Positions 18,033-26,885 of a DNA stretch of 64,000 bases are shown in pieces. The stretch comes from NORP309 sp045107085 (lineage in GTDB: Bacteria > Pseudomonadota > Gammaproteobacteria > Xanthomonadales > Marinicellaceae). Made by a program: the position numbers and the translations under genes. The notes beneath the pieces were generated by a model, which saw only the letters and a list, made by a program, of their open reading frames with translations, ran no database searches and had not been told where the DNA came from. The first letter of the stretch is position 1, and each line of letters starts with the position of its first letter. The stretch covers positions 1 to 64,000 of the forward strand of contig JBGCFT010000094.1 of assembly GCA_045107085.1 (NCBI GenBank). Direction: 5' to 3'.

Positions 18033-19502
18033 TCAAGCTGTTTTTTGTTTGGCTTTATCACTTCTTATCACTTCAAGCTGAGCCAAATAATCTTTATCGA
18101 TTTCTGTAACATATTCATTTGAAAAACATGACGTATCAAATTTATCAATATTTATATTGCCATCTGAGCAGGCTGCAACCAAATCCGACAAAGTTTGGTA
18201 AATAACTTTATCGGCACCTAAAATTTCACAAATTTCATCTTCATCCCGTCCAAAAGCAACCAGTTCTTGGGCTGCAGGCATATCAATACCATAAACATTA
18301 GGATAACGCACAGGTGGAGCAGCAGATGCAAAATAAACTTTTTTAGCGCCAGCTTCTCTTGCCATTTGTATAATTTGCGTTGAAGTTGTTCCTCTAACAA
18401 TAGAATCATCTACCAACAATACAGTTTTTCCCCTAAACTCTAAATCTATGGCATTGAGTTTTCGTCTGACCGATTTAACTCTTTCTTCTTGGCCAGGCAT
18501 GATAAATGTCCGTCCAATATATCTGTTTTTAACAAAACCCTCTCTGAACTTTACACCAAGTCTGTATGCTAAAGGAATAGCACTGGTTCTCGAAGTGTCA
18601 GGGATTGGAATGACCACATCAATGTCATGTTCTGGCATTTCATTCAATATTTTATCTGCCAGCGTTTCTCCCATTCTTAAACGGGCTTTATGCACCGAGA
18701 TATCATCAATGATTGAATCTTCCCTAGAAAAATAAACAAACTCAAAAATGCAAGGTGTGTGAGGCTTTGGAGATGAGCATTGCTGCCTAAATAACTTGCC
18801 ATCCAAACCAATCAATACAGCCTCACCCGGCGCCACATCATTAACCAATTCATATCCATGAAGATCTAATGCTACTGATTCTGACGCCAACATGTACTCA
18901 AATTGATTATTGACTTTTTTTCTGCCTAATACCAGTGGACGAATACCGTTAGGGTCTCTGAAACCTATGATTCCATGACCGGGAATCATGGCTACCACGG
19001 CAAATCCACCGATACATCTTTTATTTAAAGCCGAAATTGCAGTAAAAACCATATCTGCTTTTAATGATTTTTGATTGTTTTTTTGTAACTCATGAGCCAA
19101 AACATTAAGTAAAACCTCAGAATCAGATCCCGTATTTATATGTCTTCTGTCTTGTTCAAATAGTTCTTTTCTCAACTGCTTCGTATTAACTAAATTTCCA
19201 TTATGTGCCAATACAATTCCATAGGGAGAATTAACATAGAAAGGTTGGGCTTCTAATCTATTATCGCCACCTGCTGTAGGGTACCTTGTATGCCCTATTC
19301 CCATTTTTCCGTGAAGTTTTTTAACATTTTCGGAATTAAACACATCTCTAACAAGCCCATTATCTTTTACCAATGCCATTGTTCTGTTATCGCATGTTGC
19401 AATTCCTGCTGCATCTTGGCCACGGTGCTGTAAAACGGTTAAACATTCATATATAGTAGAGGCAACCTCTGATTGACTCACAACTCCAATTACTCCACAC
19501 AT
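18033..19502 (-). CDS. purF: amidophosphoribosyltransferase
   Basis: First committed step of purine synthesis: PRPP plus glutamine gives 5-phosphoribosylamine. Cys2 (MCGVIGVVSQ) is the glutaminase nucleophile once Met1 is removed. GHTRYPTAGG and AHNGNLVN are class II amidotransferase motifs, and VLLVDDSIVRGTTS is the PRPP loop. At 489 residues it is a full-length proteobacterial PurF without the Bacillus-type cluster. It starts directly after the cvpA TAA, as in E. coli cvpA-purF. Confidence 0.97.
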   Translation of the reverse strand: MCGVIGVVSQSEVASTIYECLTVLQHRGQDAAGIATCDNRTMALVKDNGLVRDVFNSENVKKLHGKMGIGHTRYPTAGGDNRLEAQPFYVNSPYGIVLAHNGNLVNTKQLRKELFEQDRRHINTGSDSEVLLNVLAHELQKNNQKSLKADMVFTAISALNKRCIGGFAVVAMIPGHGIIGFRDPNGIRPLVLGRKKVNNQFEYMLASESVALDLHGYELVNDVAPGEAVLIGLDGKLFRQQCSSPKPHTPCIFEFVYFSREDSIIDDISVHKARLRMGETLADKILNEMPEHDIDVVIPIPDTSRTSAIPLAYRLGVKFREGFVKNRYIGRTFIMPGQEERVKSVRRKLNAIDLEFRGKTVLLVDDSIVRGTTSTQIIQMAREAGAKKVYFASAAPPVRYPNVYGIDMPAAQELVAFGRDEDEICEILGADKVIYQTLSDLVAACSDGNINIDKFDTSCFSNEYVTEIDKDYLAQLEVIRSDKAKQKTA

Positions 19503-20126
19503 TTATTGATCCTCTTCAGGTTTTGTAACAATTGTTTCATCTGAACTTTCTGGTGTTTGATTACTCATGTCTTCTTTTACCAGACTGTCTATTAATTTTT
19601 GCATTTCATTTTCTTTATTATTTTCCTTATTATTTTCAATAAATGAAAAATATTTAGAAAAACTATCTGGCATTTTTGTTCTCACCCATTCAGATATTTT
19701 TGTAAAATGCGGTGACAATTTAGAATCTTTCCACCACATATCCTCAGATAAAGGAGTGGCTTTTATAAAAAATGTTATAGCAATAATAACAACAAGCCCT
19801 CTTAATGCACCAAAGAACATGCCAAAGAATCTATCAGTTCCAGACAGCCCCGTTTTACTAACCAACTTGCTTATGATGAAATTGATCATACCGCCTAAGA
19901 TTAATGCAGTAATAAAAATGCCAACAAAAGCTATTAAATGCCTGGCTGAAGCCAATTCAATGAAGCCAGAAATGGCATCTGCACCTAAATCTACAAAATG
20001 GTAAGCAGCCCAAAAGGCTCCAATCCAAATCAGCAGTGAAAACACTTCCTTAATAAGACCTCTGAATAAACTAATGATGACAGATAGAGATATAATTCCA
20101 ATAAATACAAAATCTAGCCAATTCAT
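19503..20126 (-). CDS. cvpA: CvpA family membrane protein
   Basis: A 207-residue inner-membrane protein with four predicted helices in residues 1-125 and a polar cytoplasmic tail rich in Asn, Glu and Lys. E. coli CvpA is linked to colicin V production and, more broadly, to envelope and bile-salt stress tolerance. The tail after about residue 165 is longer than in many homologues and looks disordered. It overlaps dedD by one base (TAATG) and abuts purF. Confidence 0.9.
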   Translation of the reverse strand: MNWLDFVFIGIISLSVIISLFRGLIKEVFSLLIWIGAFWAAYHFVDLGADAISGFIELASARHLIAFVGIFITALILGGMINFIISKLVSKTGLSGTDRFFGMFFGALRGLVVIIAITFFIKATPLSEDMWWKDSKLSPHFTKISEWVRTKMPDSFSKYFSFIENNKENNKENEMQKLIDSLVKEDMSNQTPESSDETIVTKPEEDQ

Positions 20127-21142
20127 TAATTAATCACCTTTTGTTTTTCATGAGGCTTAATAATACTATCTAATTTTAGAGAGTTTTTAACATTAACTTG
20201 AATACCCATGGCTTCTTCTCTTGTCGCATATGGCCCTATTCTAACTCTGTACATTATTTTATTAGTGGTACTGGTTATTTCATCAACAAAAGTGACAAAA
20301 CCTTTTGCACGTATTTTATCTCTGAGTTTAAAAGAGTTTTCCTTGTTTGCAAAACTTCCTATTTGTAATATCCAACCTGTATCTATCATAGATTCTGCCA
20401 ATAATGCATCATTTTCACTCAAGGAAATAACTGTTGGTTGACCTATGTTTAATTTTAATTTTTGAATAGAATTAATGATTCTGGTAGCTTCAGATTTAGA
20501 ATTAATCTGTTGAGAATAGACAGTGTATAAGTTTTTATCTTTAGCCTCCTCTACACTAGCGCTATAACCACCATTCACAATTCTCGTTTTAAGTTGTTGG
20601 GCATTTTTTTGTTGAGAAAAAACACCATACTTTACTCTATAAGCTACTATTGCTTCATCTTTTTTTATACTTGAAATAGGCTCTTCTTTCACTGGCTTTT
20701 CAGCAGGCTTTTCTATTTCATCTGACTTATTTGGCTTATCTGTTGAGTTGACTTGATCTACTTTTACAGCCGTCGGATCTGTCTGTTCATCTGAATTTGG
20801 AACGGTAGCTTCTTGTTTTGGGGTGTTTTCTGTTTTAGTATTATCAACCACATCAAGGATAGTTTCTTGTTTTTCTATGATTGAATTGTTATTTGCGTTT
20901 TCTGTCTCTTGATCGATGCTACTCGTGATTTCTTTATTATCTGCTACTTTGACGTCAGTATAATTACCTGTATCTATATTGATAACTTTGTTTTTTAAGT
21001 CTTCAGGTTCATTTGGGATATTAATTGTAATGGACTGATTTTGACTATTATTTGAGTTATCGAATAACATAGGAATAAAAATAACCGCTAAAGCTATAAT
21101 CACCGATGCTCCAACTAGTCTTTGTTTTAATGCAAGTTCCAT
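20126..21142 (-). CDS. DedD-like protein with two SPOR domains
   Basis: A 338-residue bitopic membrane protein. A TM helix at about 10-28 (GASVIIALAVIFIPMLF) is followed by a long acidic, Lys/Thr-rich periplasmic linker (about 30-165). Two SPOR repeats follow: about 168-240 (YRVKYGVFSQQKNAQQLKTR) and 255-330 (WILQIGSFANKENSFKLRDK). SPOR domains bind denuded peptidoglycan at the septum, so a cell-division role like E. coli DedD is likely. Position before cvpA-purF supports the DedD identity. E. coli DedD has one SPOR domain; the tandem pair is less usual. SD GGAG precedes the ATG. Confidence 0.85.
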   Translation of the reverse strand: MELALKQRLVGASVIIALAVIFIPMLFDNSNNSQNQSITINIPNEPEDLKNKVINIDTGNYTDVKVADNKEITSSIDQETENANNNSIIEKQETILDVVDNTKTENTPKQEATVPNSDEQTDPTAVKVDQVNSTDKPNKSDEIEKPAEKPVKEEPISSIKKDEAIVAYRVKYGVFSQQKNAQQLKTRIVNGGYSASVEEAKDKNLYTVYSQQINSKSEATRIINSIQKLKLNIGQPTVISLSENDALLAESMIDTGWILQIGSFANKENSFKLRDKIRAKGFVTFVDEITSTTNKIMYRVRIGPYATREEAMGIQVNVKNSLKLDSIIKPHEKQKVIN

Positions 21143-21151
21143 TATTTTCTC

Positions 21152-22441
21152 CTACTTAAATTCTGACAATGCATCTACAAAATCTTCAAAACTTAGCTGC
21201 TTTTGCCCAAAATTCATATCATTTAAAGATTTAAGCGTAATGATATCGTTTTCAATTTCATTCTCACCGATAATTATAGCGAATTGTGCGGCTAATTTGT
21301 CAGCTTTTTTAAATTGTGATTTAAAACTTGCTGGACTTTGGTTGACTAACAAATTGAGTTGAGGCAATGCTTCCCTTATATTTTCTGAAAGTTTATTAAT
21401 GTATTTTAGGTGAATTGATTTATCAATCACCATGTAAGCATCAATTTTGTTATCACGCTCCCAAAGGTTTAAATCTTTAATCAATTCAACAATTCTATCA
21501 ACTCCCATGGCAAAACCTACTGCAGGTGTGTGTTGCCCTCCTTGAAGCTCAACTAATGAATCGTATCTTCCTCCTCCACAAATTGTACCTTGAGATCCTA
21601 AATCTTTTGTAATCCATTCGAACACCGTTCTAGAATAATAATCCAAACCTCGTACTAGTTTATTGTTAACGATGTATTCAACTCCACACGCATCAAGTAT
21701 CTGTTTTAGTTGTTTAAAATGTTCTACAGATTCTTCATCAAGAAAATTTTCCAATACAGGAGCATTGTTAATAATTTCTTGCATGGCAGGATTTTTAGAA
21801 TCTAAAATTCTTAACGGGTTTGATTCTAATCTTGCCAAAGCATCATCATCTAATTGATTAATATGGTTTTTAAAATATGCAATCAATACTTTTCTGTACT
21901 CTAACCGCGCCTGAGTTGTTCCTAATGAGTTGATTTCTAATGTAATATTAGGTAATCCAATTTTTTTCCACAATCTTGATGACATTAAAATTAATTCAGC
22001 ATCTGCTTGAGGACTAGCTATATTAAAAATCTCTGCACCAAATTGAGTAAATTGACGATTTCTTCCTTTTTGAGGTTTTTCATATCTAAAAATCTGACCT
22101 TGATACCATAATTTTTGACTGGCTCCTCTGTTACATAAATTATTTTGTATAACTGCACGAACACATCCAGCAGTTCCTTCAGGTCTCAAACTCATCGGTA
22201 ATCCAGACCGGCTTTCAAAACTAAACATCTCTTTTTCAACAACATCGGTCGCTTCACCAATAGCAGAATTAAACAAGGCAGTTTCTTCAACTATCGGAAA
22301 TCTAATTTCACTGAACGAGTAAGAATGGAAAATTTGGGATATGATTTTTTCAAGTCTTTGCCAAATCCAAACTTCAGAAGGTAAAACATCATACATGCCT
22401 CTAAGTCTGTCAATTTTTTTTCTAATCGGCTTTTTTTGCAA
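21152..22441 (-). CDS. hisS: histidyl-tRNA synthetase
   Basis: Class II aminoacyl-tRNA synthetase, 429 residues. LRGMYDVLPSE opens the catalytic domain, motif 2 is FRYEKPQKGRNRQF, the HisA signature is LVRGLDYYSRTVFEW, and motif 3 is AVGFAMGVDRI. A C-terminal anticodon-binding domain follows. The start appears to be TTG at 22441, as the next ATG would delete the conserved N-terminus. It leads a minus-strand run hisS-dedD-cvpA-purF-ubi-ubi. Confidence 0.95.
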   Translation of the reverse strand: MQKKPIRKKIDRLRGMYDVLPSEVWIWQRLEKIISQIFHSYSFSEIRFPIVEETALFNSAIGEATDVVEKEMFSFESRSGLPMSLRPEGTAGCVRAVIQNNLCNRGASQKLWYQGQIFRYEKPQKGRNRQFTQFGAEIFNIASPQADAELILMSSRLWKKIGLPNITLEINSLGTTQARLEYRKVLIAYFKNHINQLDDDALARLESNPLRILDSKNPAMQEIINNAPVLENFLDEESVEHFKQLKQILDACGVEYIVNNKLVRGLDYYSRTVFEWITKDLGSQGTICGGGRYDSLVELQGGQHTPAVGFAMGVDRIVELIKDLNLWERDNKIDAYMVIDKSIHLKYINKLSENIREALPQLNLLVNQSPASFKSQFKKADKLAAQFAIIIGENEIENDIITLKSLNDMNFGQKQLSFEDFVDALSEFK

Positions 22442-22502
22442 AATAATTACCTATTGTGATAGATGAGCTATTTTAAAATAATTCAGTAATTTTTATACTA
22501 TA

Positions 22503-22531
22503 TTTATATTAAAAAGAGAAATTTAAATCAA
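22503..22531 (-). promoter_or_regulatory. predicted hisS promoter
   Basis: On the minus strand TTGATT (22531-22526), a 17-base spacer and TATAAA (22508-22503). The start of transcription would be near 22496, giving a leader of about 55 bases before the TTG codon. Confidence 0.5.
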
Positions 22532-22708
22532 ATTATTAAGTTTGCTGATATATCAATCATAATTTAGGATTCTCATTTATAAAATCCTTAATATGTAGAG
22601 TTGGTTTTAAAGTATCACTGTAGATAAGCACATCAAGAATCTGCATTACATAATTATGAGCTTTGTATTTTTTACAATTTAAAGCGATTAAAGTATGGTT
22701 AGAATAAG

Positions 22709-23611
22709 TTAACTTTCTTGTGGCCAATTAAAGTCAGCAATATCTTTTTTGGAAAATTCTGATAGATTGATAGATTCGCCGTTAATTGTAACTTTCACAT
22801 TTTTCTCATTGCCAATGCGAAAATGTACTGGCTTATCAGAACTTATTGAGATTGAACCGGGTTTTAATAAATCATTGTGTAATTTAACACCATCTGAATC
22901 CTCCACTTTAACCCAACTCGTTTCAGTGGCTCCAATGACAATATTATAATTCATAACACGTTCTTGATCAGTTAAGTCTTCTGATCCTGATTCTTTTTCT
23001 GATTCTATGACAACTTCATCTGAAAGATTTTCATTAAATACTGGTAATGCTATCTCATTTTCGACTAATTTTTGATTACTACTTTCATCGGTAGGAATGA
23101 GAGATGAATAATGGAAAGCACTGTCATTTTCGTCTGATGTATTTGCGGTATTTGAAAGAGAAGTTTGTGATTCTGGTCTAATTTCTAAATCATCTGATTT
23201 GACAATTTCGATATTATCGGTATTGGGATTAGCATAATTTTTAAGCAAATAGTACCCACTAAAACAGACAGCAACGACCATGAAAGTACCAATGGCATAA
23301 TTCATGATATTTTTGGAATGTCTTTTTAATTTAATTGATTTAGTATTATTAGAACTGGTGTTAATAAGTGGGACTTCAATTTTGGAATGAGGAATTAAAT
23401 CAATATATTCTTGTGCTTCAACACCCAACAAATTGGCATAATTATTTAAATAACCGCGCACATAAGTAAATGCACCGAGCTCTTCAAATTGACTATCTTC
23501 TAATTTTCTGATGACATCAGGGGTTAGTTTTAATGTACTTGCTACTGACTCTATTGACAATCCTTTATCTTTTCTTAATCCTTTTAAATTATTATTCTCT
23601 TCGGATTGCAT
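22709..23611 (-). CDS. rodZ: cytoskeleton protein RodZ
   Basis: A bitopic protein that links MreB to the elongation machinery and helps set rod shape. About 300 residues: N-terminal HTH_25 domain (about 10-75, LRKDKGLSIESVASTLKLT), TM helix near residues 103-125, a Ser/Asp/Glu-rich periplasmic linker and a C-terminal DUF4115 beta domain (TSWVKVEDSDG). Start taken as ATG at 23611; a GTG at 23620 would overlap the pilF stop (GTGA) and is also plausible. It follows pilF; ispG, often next, is absent here. Confidence 0.9.
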   Translation of the reverse strand: MQSEENNNLKGLRKDKGLSIESVASTLKLTPDVIRKLEDSQFEELGAFTYVRGYLNNYANLLGVEAQEYIDLIPHSKIEVPLINTSSNNTKSIKLKRHSKNIMNYAIGTFMVVAVCFSGYYLLKNYANPNTDNIEIVKSDDLEIRPESQTSLSNTANTSDENDSAFHYSSLIPTDESSNQKLVENEIALPVFNENLSDEVVIESEKESGSEDLTDQERVMNYNIVIGATETSWVKVEDSDGVKLHNDLLKPGSISISSDKPVHFRIGNEKNVKVTINGESINLSEFSKKDIADFNWPQES

Positions 23612-23616
23612 TTTTC

Positions 23617-24396
23617 TCACTTAATGTTGTTTAAAAACTCTGAGCTTGGAAATTTCTTCCTCAGATCTGTTAAATAGGTATTTGCTTGTGTGGTATTTCC
23701 TAAGGCATTTTCTATTTCATACCCTGCAAATAGTAGTTCGGGAGATGGATTGAATTGCCCTTCTAATCTTTGTAAAAAAGCCCGTGCGTTCATAAAATTC
23801 TTGCTATCTTTTGAGATCCTCATGAGATAATACAGAGCGTTAGTTTGATTGGCATTAATTTGAACTGATTCTCTAAAATATTTTTCTGCTTGGGAAATTT
23901 TCATGGCTTTGTAAGAACAGATACCAGCGTTTTCGTAAGCATAGGCTGCTAATTGATATTGAGGGTTATTAACGATCTGCAAATAATAATTAATAGCGTC
24001 ATCATAACTTCCTCTTTGGCATAAATAATTGGCATAATTATTAATAATATCCGGATTATTATTATTGTATTTTATAGATAATTTATAATGTTTAACTGCA
24101 TCATCAAACAGTCCTTTTTGATCGTAGACATTGGCAATCACAGAATGAGCCAGGGCATACTGTGGATTATAGCTAAGAGATTTTTTGAGTTTTTCAATCG
24201 CAATATCCATATCTCCATCACGTCCACGCTTGAGATATCCTACACCTAAATCTAGATTTACTTTTTCTGGTGACCCTGCTTTAACAGTTTCTATGTTCTG
24301 TGTGCGGTTTGAAGTTGATTTTTTATTTTGAGGGTTGCCACAAGATATCAATATAAATAAACAAGCAAAACTGATAATTATATTTTGTAATTTCAT
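23617..24396 (-). CDS. pilF: type IV pilus biogenesis lipoprotein PilF/PilW
   Basis: Outer-membrane lipoprotein that pilots and stabilises the PilQ secretin. About 259 residues from ATG 24396. The lipobox is in ACLFILISCGN, followed by a short linker and about six TPR repeats (for example LGVGYLKRGRDGDMDIAIEK and ALAHSVIANVYDQKGLFDDA). The rlmN-pilF-rodZ order is conserved in gammaproteobacteria. An in-frame TTG at 24402 overlaps the rlmN stop. It complements the minor-pilin operon at 40-47 kb. Confidence 0.92.
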   Translation of the reverse strand: MKLQNIIISFACLFILISCGNPQNKKSTSNRTQNIETVKAGSPEKVNLDLGVGYLKRGRDGDMDIAIEKLKKSLSYNPQYALAHSVIANVYDQKGLFDDAVKHYKLSIKYNNNNPDIINNYANYLCQRGSYDDAINYYLQIVNNPQYQLAAYAYENAGICSYKAMKISQAEKYFRESVQINANQTNALYYLMRISKDSKNFMNARAFLQRLEGQFNPSPELLFAGYEIENALGNTTQANTYLTDLRKKFPSSEFLNNIK

Positions 24397-24398
24397 AA

Positions 24399-25487
24399 TC
24401 AAGATACCTTCATTTTAATAGATTTTGAACGTCTGGTTCTGTCAAAAAATTCACCTGCCAATTGCCCACAGGCTGCATCTATGTCATCACCTCTTGTTTT
24501 TCTTACCGTTGTCACTATTCGGCTTTTTTCACAGATGTTTTGAAATTTTTCAATGGATTCTGGAAGAGATCTTTTATAAGAATTACCTTTAAAAGGATTA
24601 AAGGGTATTAAGTTTATTTTACATGGGATTTTTGCTAATAACTTGATAAGAGCTCTGGCGTGCTCTGGCTGATCATTAACATTTTGGATAAGTGTATATT
24701 CAAAAGTGATTTTAGCTTTTCGCTTGTCTTTGATAAACTCTAGGCAAGCATTAAGTAGGGTTTCAATGTTATATTTCTTATTGAGCGGCACCAGCTTGTT
24801 TCTTAATAAGTCAAATGGTGCGTGTAAGGAAATGGCCAAAGAGACATCTATGTCCTTATTTAATTGTTGAATGTATGGCACCATTCCAGAAGTTGAAACT
24901 GTCACTCTTCGGCTGGCCAAACCAAATCCATAATCATCGAGCATTATTCTTAATGCAGGTAAAACTCTTGGATAATTTGCAAGAGGTTCTCCCATTCCCA
25001 TCAGCACCACATTAGTGATTCTTCTGTTTTTTGTTGATTGACCTAGCAATTTAGCTGCAACCCATACTTGGCCGATGATTTCAGCAGTTGTTAAGTGACG
25101 ATTAAACCCTTGTGCGCCTGTTGCGCAAAAAGAACAATTTAAAGAACATCCTATTTGTGATGAAATACACAAAGTGCCTCGATTTTTTTCAGGAATATAA
25201 ACAGTTTCAATGGCATTACCTTCTTGCATTTGCATAAGCCATTTAATTGTCCCATCTTTTGATTTTTTTTCACTGACCACCTCGGGTACTTCAAGTGTAG
25301 TAAAAACTTGCATTTCAGCCCTCAGCGCTTTGCTGAAAGTTGTGTGTTCATTAAAGTCAGATTGATAATGATGATAGAGCGCTTTCATAAATTGAGCCGC
25401 ACGGTATTTTTGTTGACCAATTTTGGTAAACAGCTTTTCTAGTGCGGCTCTATCGAGACCCAGAAGATTGGTTTTTTCTTCAGTCAA
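24399..25487 (-). CDS. rlmN: 23S rRNA/tRNA adenine C2-methyltransferase RlmN
   Basis: Radical-SAM enzyme methylating A2503 of 23S rRNA and A37 of some tRNAs. The cluster motif is CSLNCSFCATGAQGFNR (CxxxCxxC); the resolving Cys near the C-terminus is in DDIDAACGQLAG. VLMGMGEPLANY is also typical. 362 residues, normal length. The start is TTG at 25487, since the conserved NLLGLDRAAL begins only six residues in and no ATG is available. Follows ndk with a 15-base gap. Confidence 0.95.
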   Translation of the reverse strand: MTEEKTNLLGLDRAALEKLFTKIGQQKYRAAQFMKALYHHYQSDFNEHTTFSKALRAEMQVFTTLEVPEVVSEKKSKDGTIKWLMQMQEGNAIETVYIPEKNRGTLCISSQIGCSLNCSFCATGAQGFNRHLTTAEIIGQVWVAAKLLGQSTKNRRITNVVLMGMGEPLANYPRVLPALRIMLDDYGFGLASRRVTVSTSGMVPYIQQLNKDIDVSLAISLHAPFDLLRNKLVPLNKKYNIETLLNACLEFIKDKRKAKITFEYTLIQNVNDQPEHARALIKLLAKIPCKINLIPFNPFKGNSYKRSLPESIEKFQNICEKSRIVTTVRKTRGDDIDAACGQLAGEFFDRTRRSKSIKMKVS

Positions 25488-25502
25488 TTGTCGTCTCAGT
25501 GT

Positions 25503-25928
25503 TTATCGTGGATTCACTTCTGTGTTAGAAAAGAAATAAGCAATTTCAACAGCAGCAGTTTCTGGAGCATCTGATCCATGAACTGCATTGGCATCAATAC
25601 TTTCAGCAAAGTCAGCACGGATAGTACCCGTTTCAGCTTCAGCAGGATTTGTTGCGCCCATTAATTCTCTATTTTTAGATATGGCATTTTCACCTTGCAA
25701 AGCTTGAACCATTACAGGACCTGATGTCATGAATTTAACTAAATCCCCAAAAAAAGGTCTCTCTTTGTGCACGGCGTAAAAACCTTCAGCTTCTTTTTGA
25801 CTCAAATGTTTCATTTTAGAAGCTATGATTTTAAGGCCTGCATCCTCAAATCTTTGATATATTTGTCCGATAACGTTTTTAGCGACAGCATCTGGCTTGA
25901 TGATAGACAAAGTTTGTTCAATTGCCAT
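25503..25928 (-). CDS. ndk: nucleoside diphosphate kinase
   Basis: Equilibrates NTP and NDP pools by a phospho-His intermediate. 141 residues; the active His is His117 in NAVHGSD, and TLSIIKPDAV opens the fold. Full length and apparently normal. First gene of ndk-rlmN-pilF-rodZ; a GGAG lies upstream of the ATG. Confidence 0.97.
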   Translation of the reverse strand: MAIEQTLSIIKPDAVAKNVIGQIYQRFEDAGLKIIASKMKHLSQKEAEGFYAVHKERPFFGDLVKFMTSGPVMVQALQGENAISKNRELMGATNPAEAETGTIRADFAESIDANAVHGSDAPETAAVEIAYFFSNTEVNPR

Positions 25929-26245
25929 ATTATTTTCTACTCCAATATTATTTAAGAAATTATGTTTATTATCTACGTGTTACAAGAATATATTAACCTA
26001 ATATTTTAACTCAAAATGATTTTAAGATAAATTAAAAATATAATATAAACTCATTTAAGTTAGATAATTAATAAATTGCGCGATTATACAGTGCTTTAAC
26101 AGATATTTCACCGTTTAAATTCAATAAAAATACAAAGCAACTACTTTTACTTCGGTTAGATAAAAATATCCTTCATACGAACGTTTGAATTGTATATAAA
26201 GACTCAATCCATTAAAATATAACCCAATTTTATTTGATAACTACT
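25929..26245. other. 317-base divergent region between ndk and the TetR gene
   Basis: AT-rich. It holds the ndk leader with GGAG on the left and a palindromic operator overlapping a promoter on the right (26172-26200). No ORF, RNA gene or terminator was seen. Confidence 0.6.
26172..26200 (+). promoter_or_regulatory. promoter and TetR-type operator of the fad operon
   Basis: TTCATACGAACGTTTGAA (26172-26189) is an 18-base palindrome with 14 matching positions. It covers the -35-like TTCATA (26172-26177) and most of the 17-base spacer to TATAAA (26195-26200). A TetR repressor bound here would block RNA polymerase. Because the adjacent first gene encodes a TetR protein, self-control of the whole fad operon is likely (inference). 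Confidence 0.55.
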
Positions 26246-26872
26246 ATGACTGTTTTATCTACCAAAGAAAGAATCCTTAACACAACCGAAAAAATAATAT
26301 CAGAAAAAGGTTTTTCTAGCATTTCGCTAAGAACCATTAGTACTGATGCTAAAACTAATTTAGCCGCAGTCAATTACCATTTTGGAAACAAAGAAAAGCT
26401 CATTGAAATGATGCTTGAAAGAAGATTAAACAATCTTTTTCAGCTGAGAATAAACTTACTTGATAATTTAGAAGCAGGCTCTGCTGCACCATGTAATTTA
26501 AAGCAAGTTTTAGAGGCTTTTATTGCTCCGGCATTAACAATGAGCAATGACAATCATCAAGGTGGAAAACGTTTCATGCAAGTTTTAGCCAGAGCTTACG
26601 CTGAAAAAAGTGAATACTTGCATAATTTATTGAGTAAACGATATGCGCAAACAATAAAAAGATTTGCAACAGCCCTTCAGCGCGCCTGTCCCGAATTAGA
26701 AGAAACAGTTGTATTCTGGCGATTCCACTTCATCATGGGTGCGCTAGTCTATGTTATGGCTGATTTTGGTGCTTCAAGCCGCTCAACAGAATTATCTGAA
26801 TCGGAATATTTCAATACATGCTGTAAAGAACTCATTGATTTTTCGATCAGTTCTTTATCTAAAAATCATTAG
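26246..26872 (+). CDS. TetR family regulator of fatty-acid degradation (PsrA-like)
   Basis: A 208-residue repressor from the ATG at 26246; an upstream in-frame TTG (26234) has no ribosome site. The N-terminal TetR HTH covers about residues 5-55 (SSISLRTISTDAKTNLAAVN and YHFGNKEKLIEMM). The C-terminal ligand domain resembles PsrA-type regulators that sense long-chain acyl-CoA. It heads an apparent operon with fadE, fadB and fadA, and a palindrome overlaps its own promoter. Identity as a TetR protein is firm; acyl-CoA sensing is inferred from context. Confidence 0.85.
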   Translation: MTVLSTKERILNTTEKIISEKGFSSISLRTISTDAKTNLAAVNYHFGNKEKLIEMMLERRLNNLFQLRINLLDNLEAGSAAPCNLKQVLEAFIAPALTMSNDNHQGGKRFMQVLARAYAEKSEYLHNLLSKRYAQTIKRFATALQRACPELEETVVFWRFHFIMGALVYVMADFGASSRSTELSESEYFNTCCKELIDFSISSLSKNH

Positions 26873-26885
26873 TTGTAATCGCAAT

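Noticed and set aside
19567..20004. 145-residue plus-strand ORF opposite cvpA
   Set aside because: Antisense to a well-supported membrane protein gene with conserved neighbours; no ribosome site.
26751..26885. 45-residue N-terminal extension of fadE into the TetR gene
   Set aside because: Lies in the TetR coding sequence; FadE proteins begin with the hydrophobic segment at 26886.
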